Assembly (NCBI RefSeq): GCF_000238295.3
Contig: NZ_AHCD03000034.1
Coordinates: 248,001 to 312,000, forward strand
From: Pseudoalteromonas rubra
GTDB taxonomy: Bacteria; Pseudomonadota; Gammaproteobacteria; Enterobacterales; Alteromonadaceae
Direction: 5' to 3'
Length of the DNA stretch: 64,000 nucleotides
In this document: positions 61,097 through 64,000 of the stretch, in pieces
Numbering within the stretch: position 1 is the first letter of the stretch
Layout: every line of letters begins with the position of its first letter
Program-made: the position numbers and the translations under genes
Notes under the pieces: generated by a model
What the model saw: only the letters and a program-made list of their open reading frames with translations
What the model was told of the DNA's origin: nothing
Database searches by the model: none

Positions 61097-61774
61097 ATGT
61101 CATTTTGTCAAAACTGGGATCAACTCTACCGCAGCAATCAGCACATGTCCGTGTGGCCATGGAGTGAAGTTGTCAGTGGTGCGTTGCGTAATACCCGCCT
61201 GAGAGACGGCGATGAAACATTTACTATTCTGGAAGTAGGATGTGGTGCTGGCGCAAATTTTCCATTTTTCTTGAGTTATTGCCCAAACGTGTATGGCATT
61301 GATGGCAGTGACTTTATCATCGGAGAACTAAAAAAGCGGTTCAGTGACATTGCTGATAACTTATATGTCGGCGACTTTACACAACCCTGGCCTTTTGAGG
61401 CACAATTTGACTTAATTGTTGACCGGGGCGCATCTGTGCATAATCCGGCCAGCAGTATTCAACGCTATCTTGACCAAGCGTATGACCGACTCAAACCCGG
61501 TGGTGTCATACTGATCACAGACTGGTTCAGCACTGAGCATTCTGACTACGCCAAAGCACCAGAGTCGGTCGATCACTATACCAAAACCGGTTACACCTGG
61601 GGCCCGTTTGCTGATGTCGGCAATGTTAACTTTTTCGACGCTGAGCTGATCCACCAGCTCGTCGCTAAGTTTGATATTGTCTCGCTCAGTCACGGTCAAT
61701 CCAGTGAATATGGCAGTGATGGCGTCCACGCAGCGTGGAGTATGGTATTAAAAAAGCCCGCTCATGAAGAATAA
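61097..61774 (+). CDS. SAM-dependent methyltransferase
   Basis: A 225-residue class I methyltransferase with ILEVGCGAGANFPFFL, VYGIDGSDF and RLKPGGVILITDWFS. AAGGA lies 8 bases before the ATG at 61097; the region just upstream overlaps the nucleotidyltransferase end. It is probably another O- or N-methyltransferase of the sugar. Confidence 0.84.
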   Translation: MSFCQNWDQLYRSNQHMSVWPWSEVVSGALRNTRLRDGDETFTILEVGCGAGANFPFFLSYCPNVYGIDGSDFIIGELKKRFSDIADNLYVGDFTQPWPFEAQFDLIVDRGASVHNPASSIQRYLDQAYDRLKPGGVILITDWFSTEHSDYAKAPESVDHYTKTGYTWGPFADVGNVNFFDAELIHQLVAKFDIVSLSHGQSSEYGSDGVHAAWSMVLKKPAHEE

Positions 61775-62753
61775 GTTTAGCCTTGAGCCGTGTGAGCTGG
61801 ACCAAAACTGGGACAGCTTCATTGCAACTTCACCCCATGGTACCCCGTTTGTTCACAGCCAATTTATCGCTTTACTGGACGTTAAGTACCACGCTTATTA
61901 CTGCTGTAAGGGCAAAGAGAAAATTGCCGCGGTGTTGCTGATCGTGGATGAGCATGAACAACGCGTCGTCGGTCATCATGACGTGATCCATGACGGGATT
62001 ATGCATCGCAATATAGATCACCTGAATCGCGCCCAGCGTCATTCGGAGTTATTTGCTGCGCAAGAGTACATTGCTGAGTACCTTGCTGAGCGCTATGCTC
62101 AGGTAACCCTGAAGCTACATCCGGCCATCCAAGACATTCGCGCATTCTTATGGGTTAACTACCACAACGATGGCCCTAAATATGCTGTCACGCCTCGCTA
62201 CACGTCCGTGCTTGAGTTAGATGAGTTTGCCGCGCCTTTGTCAGCACTTGAGCACTCAGACAACTATAACAATAGTTCGGTATCAAGGCGACAGGAGATC
62301 CGCTACGGTATTAAGAAACAGGTGACGCTCAGTGAGTCGTACGACTTTACACTATTTGCCCATTATTACGGCCTCACCATGGCACGCCAGGGCATTGAAA
62401 TTAGCCCAGCTCAACTGGATACGCTCGCGGTGAGAATCAAAAGCCTGGCACAACAGGGCCTGCTCTGTATGTATCAGGCACACACCAGTAACCAAGAAAT
62501 AGGCAGCTTTGCGACCTACTTACTCCAGGGGGATACGGCCTATTATTTTTATGGTGCAAATCACCCTGAAATGCGAGACAGCCATACTGGCACCGCGGTG
62601 TTATGGCAGGCTTTTCCGCTACTCGCCCAAAAAGGCGTGTCAAAGTTAGACTTAGAGGGGATCAACAGTCCACAGCGGGGGTGGTTCAAATTGAGCTTTG
62701 GTGGTAACGTCGAACCGTATTTTCACATCCGACTGGACAAACCCGACGCTTAA
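61764..62753 (+). CDS. FemAB/GNAT-like acyltransferase
   Basis: A 329-residue protein with a GNAT/FemAB-like layout: PFVHSQFIALLD near the start, NSSVSRRQEIRYGIKK, GSFATYLLQGDTAYYFYGANHPEMRDSHTG and DLEGINSPQRGWFKLSFGG. FemAB-like proteins transfer acyl or aminoacyl groups. It likely decorates an amino sugar. It is the last plus-strand gene of the operon and its stop lies in a hairpin loop. Confidence 0.75.
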   Translation: MKNKFSLEPCELDQNWDSFIATSPHGTPFVHSQFIALLDVKYHAYYCCKGKEKIAAVLLIVDEHEQRVVGHHDVIHDGIMHRNIDHLNRAQRHSELFAAQEYIAEYLAERYAQVTLKLHPAIQDIRAFLWVNYHNDGPKYAVTPRYTSVLELDEFAAPLSALEHSDNYNNSSVSRRQEIRYGIKKQVTLSESYDFTLFAHYYGLTMARQGIEISPAQLDTLAVRIKSLAQQGLLCMYQAHTSNQEIGSFATYLLQGDTAYYFYGANHPEMRDSHTGTAVLWQAFPLLAQKGVSKLDLEGINSPQRGWFKLSFGGNVEPYFHIRLDKPDA

Positions 62754-62763
62754 TTTGCGTCGG
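62743..62763. terminator. Perfect hairpin at convergent gene ends
   Basis: CCGACGC / GCGTCGG form a 7-bp stem whose 7-base loop contains the stop codons of both converging genes (plus at 62751-62753, minus at 62750-62752). No T-run follows in either direction. Confidence 0.5.
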
Positions 62764-64000
62764 TTGCCCGCATAATTGACTCGTACGCCTCAACCAATAC
62801 TTCTGCCTGACGCCAGCACTTACCACTAAAACGACCCGAGACAACGACGTTATCAACGCATCCTGTCAAGGTCTCATAGTTCTGCTGATTGACAGCCTGG
62901 AATTCTGTTGTCGGTACGGGGAAGGTGTTGTTAATGACCTGAGTCTGCCCACTGACACATTGCGCGTGCGGATCGACGATGCCCATAGATTTTAGCTGTT
63001 CGATGATCTCAGATTCTGAAAAGGACGCCACCTCATCAGGACTGCATAGTATTTCTGCGGATAAATGATGGTGTTGATTTTGCCCGGTTAGATTAGGATA
63101 CAAAGTCAGTCGAAAAATAGCGCTGTTCGCATCCCAGACCCACAAATAATGTGACTTGTTATCCAGCAAAGGCCGATCAAAGTTGAGGTGGAAAATAAGT
63201 GCGGTACGCAAGGTCACCTGACCTCTGGCTGGCGTCAGTCCCATCGCACCCAGTGCGATAAAAGGAGGCGCGCTCCAGAATAGAAAATCGCATGCCAAAG
63301 TGCGCGCACTATTCGCCAGGGTCAGACTCGTTACCTTGTTGTTCTGGTGAACTATCTGTGCAACGCGTTCTGATGTGATGATTTCAACACCAGCCTGCTC
63401 TACACGTTTTTGTAGCTGCGTGACCCAGTAACCAATCCCCTCTCCGGTCGTCGGGTAATAGTAAGTTACCTCACTCAGGTTATCCTGTGCTTTGCGCTGT
63501 TGAAAATCAGATTCTCGCTGATACCCCAGCTTGGCATCGAAGGCCGGTAGCTGCTTAAGGGTTGCAGCGACATCGGCTGGCAACGCCAGAATGCGGGTAA
63601 AGCCAAATAACCCTGCTGCCATAGTCAGGCGCTTCAGGGGAGCATCCTGACCATAGAGTTTGCGTAATATCGGCACGACAATGCTTTCTGTGAACACAAT
63701 TCCCAAAGAATTGGCACAATACTCATAAATCAAGCCAGACTGTGGCAAGTCGGTATGATTGATAAGCTCGCCGCAGCCCTTCTGGTAGATATCTTGTGGG
63801 AGTTTTGACGCATCCGGAAATGGGCTATTCAAGTCCCAGCTACCAGCAAAGTAGTTCCCTGAGCACAACCTGGCAATTTTATGCCAGCTGTCAGTATCCG
63901 CATCGGCAAACAAAATGTCATCCAGCTCCGCAACACCTGTCGCGTTGGGAATGTGTGAGCCCATATCATAGGCAGCGCCAGAGCTGTCTTTAACAGAGCA
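62750..64000 (-). CDS. FAD-dependent amine oxidase/UDP-galactopyranose-mutase-like oxidoreductase, N-terminus beyond window
   Basis: The frame is open to the right edge; residues upstream of the ATG at 63964 read DSSGAAYDMGSHIP, so the real start lies outside the window. At least 416 residues are visible. The GGDMGSHIP-type context, the internal VVSGRFSGKCWRQA near the C-terminus and the lipophilic FAD-binding organisation suggest a flavoprotein of the amine oxidase/UGM group. The FAD-binding GxGxxG motif would be in the missing part. It converges on the sugar operon and may belong to the same pathway. Function is inferred only. Confidence 0.72.
   Translation of the reverse strand, partial: CSVKDSSGAAYDMGSHIPNATGVAELDDILFADADTDSWHKIARLCSGNYFAGSWDLNSPFPDASKLPQDIYQKGCGELINHTDLPQSGLIYEYCANSLGIVFTESIVVPILRKLYGQDAPLKRLTMAAGLFGFTRILALPADVAATLKQLPAFDAKLGYQRESDFQQRKAQDNLSEVTYYYPTTGEGIGYWVTQLQKRVEQAGVEIITSERVAQIVHQNNKVTSLTLANSARTLACDFLFWSAPPFIALGAMGLTPARGQVTLRTALIFHLNFDRPLLDNKSHYLWVWDANSAIFRLTLYPNLTGQNQHHHLSAEILCSPDEVASFSESEIIEQLKSMGIVDPHAQCVSGQTQVINNTFPVPTTEFQAVNQQNYETLTGCVDNVVVSGRFSGKCWRQAEVLVEAYESIMRATDAN

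Noticed and set aside
30059..62753. O-antigen or capsule cluster
   Set aside because: No Wzx, Wzy, Wza/Wzc or JUMPstart/ops sequence was seen, and the location beside flagellar genes plus sigma-54 sites favour flagellin glycan instead. Not fully excluded.
1..64000. tRNA, rRNA, CRISPR, insertion sequence or prophage genes
   Set aside because: Nothing resembling these was seen. The only long repeats are the two tandem duplications.

Overview
The window looks like the chromosome of a marine gammaproteobacterium with a single polar flagellum, most likely Pseudoalteromonas or a close relative. The evidence is the gene order flrA-flrB-flrC-fliEFGHIJKLMNOPQR-flhBAFG-fliA-cheYZAB, the presence of FlhF/FlhG (polar flagellum placement), and repeated sigma-54 type promoters. 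I assign genus by resemblance only, without any database search.

Region 1 (1-26297, minus strand) is the flagellar and chemotaxis block, read from flrB at the right to cheB cut by the left window edge. It holds the two-component pair FlrB/FlrC, the MS ring, C ring, export ATPase complex and export gate, then FlhA/F/G, the flagellar sigma factor FliA and CheY/Z/A/B. Good sigma-54 promoter matches lie before flrB, fliE, fliK and flhA. fliF is split by a perfect 967-bp tandem duplication. Removing one copy restores one 572-codon gene.

Region 2 (26298-30058) holds a DNA repair gene (tag) on the plus strand, the master regulator flrA with its terminator, and a short flagellin with a divergent N-terminus.

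Region 3 (30059-38724) is a pseudaminic acid region. pseB, pseC and an oxidoreductase run on the plus strand. A tightly overlapped minus-strand operon then encodes PseI, an acyl carrier protein, a PseG-acetyltransferase fusion and an AMP-forming acyl ligase. A cytidylyltransferase (probable PseF) follows on the plus strand. Together these can make a CMP-activated nonulosonic acid, perhaps with an unusual N-acyl group delivered from the carrier protein.

Region 4 (38725-62753, plus strand) is a roughly 24-kb run of closely spaced or overlapping genes for an unusual sugar. It holds three SDR enzymes, a GmhA-like isomerase, a split transketolase, a HAD protein and a small-molecule kinase. It also has a zinc dehydrogenase, a radical SAM/SPASM enzyme, six methyltransferases, an AAC(3)-family acetyltransferase, a WbuC-like cupin and a DegT aminotransferase. 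The run ends with a second Gfo/Idh/MocA enzyme, a bifunctional HldE-like protein with its two domains in reversed order, a sugar nucleotidyltransferase and a FemAB/GNAT-like transferase. I see no ordinary glycosyltransferase, flippase or polymerase. The operon starts at a strong sigma-54 promoter match and the pseI operon has another, which suggests that this sugar is made under flagellar control, probably for flagellin glycosylation. A second perfect tandem duplication (1137 bp) sits inside this run and leaves a truncated methyltransferase and an aminotransferase fragment.

Region 5 (62750-64000, minus strand) is the start of a convergent FAD-dependent oxidoreductase gene cut by the right edge. 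No tRNA, rRNA, CRISPR array, insertion sequence or prophage was recognised.
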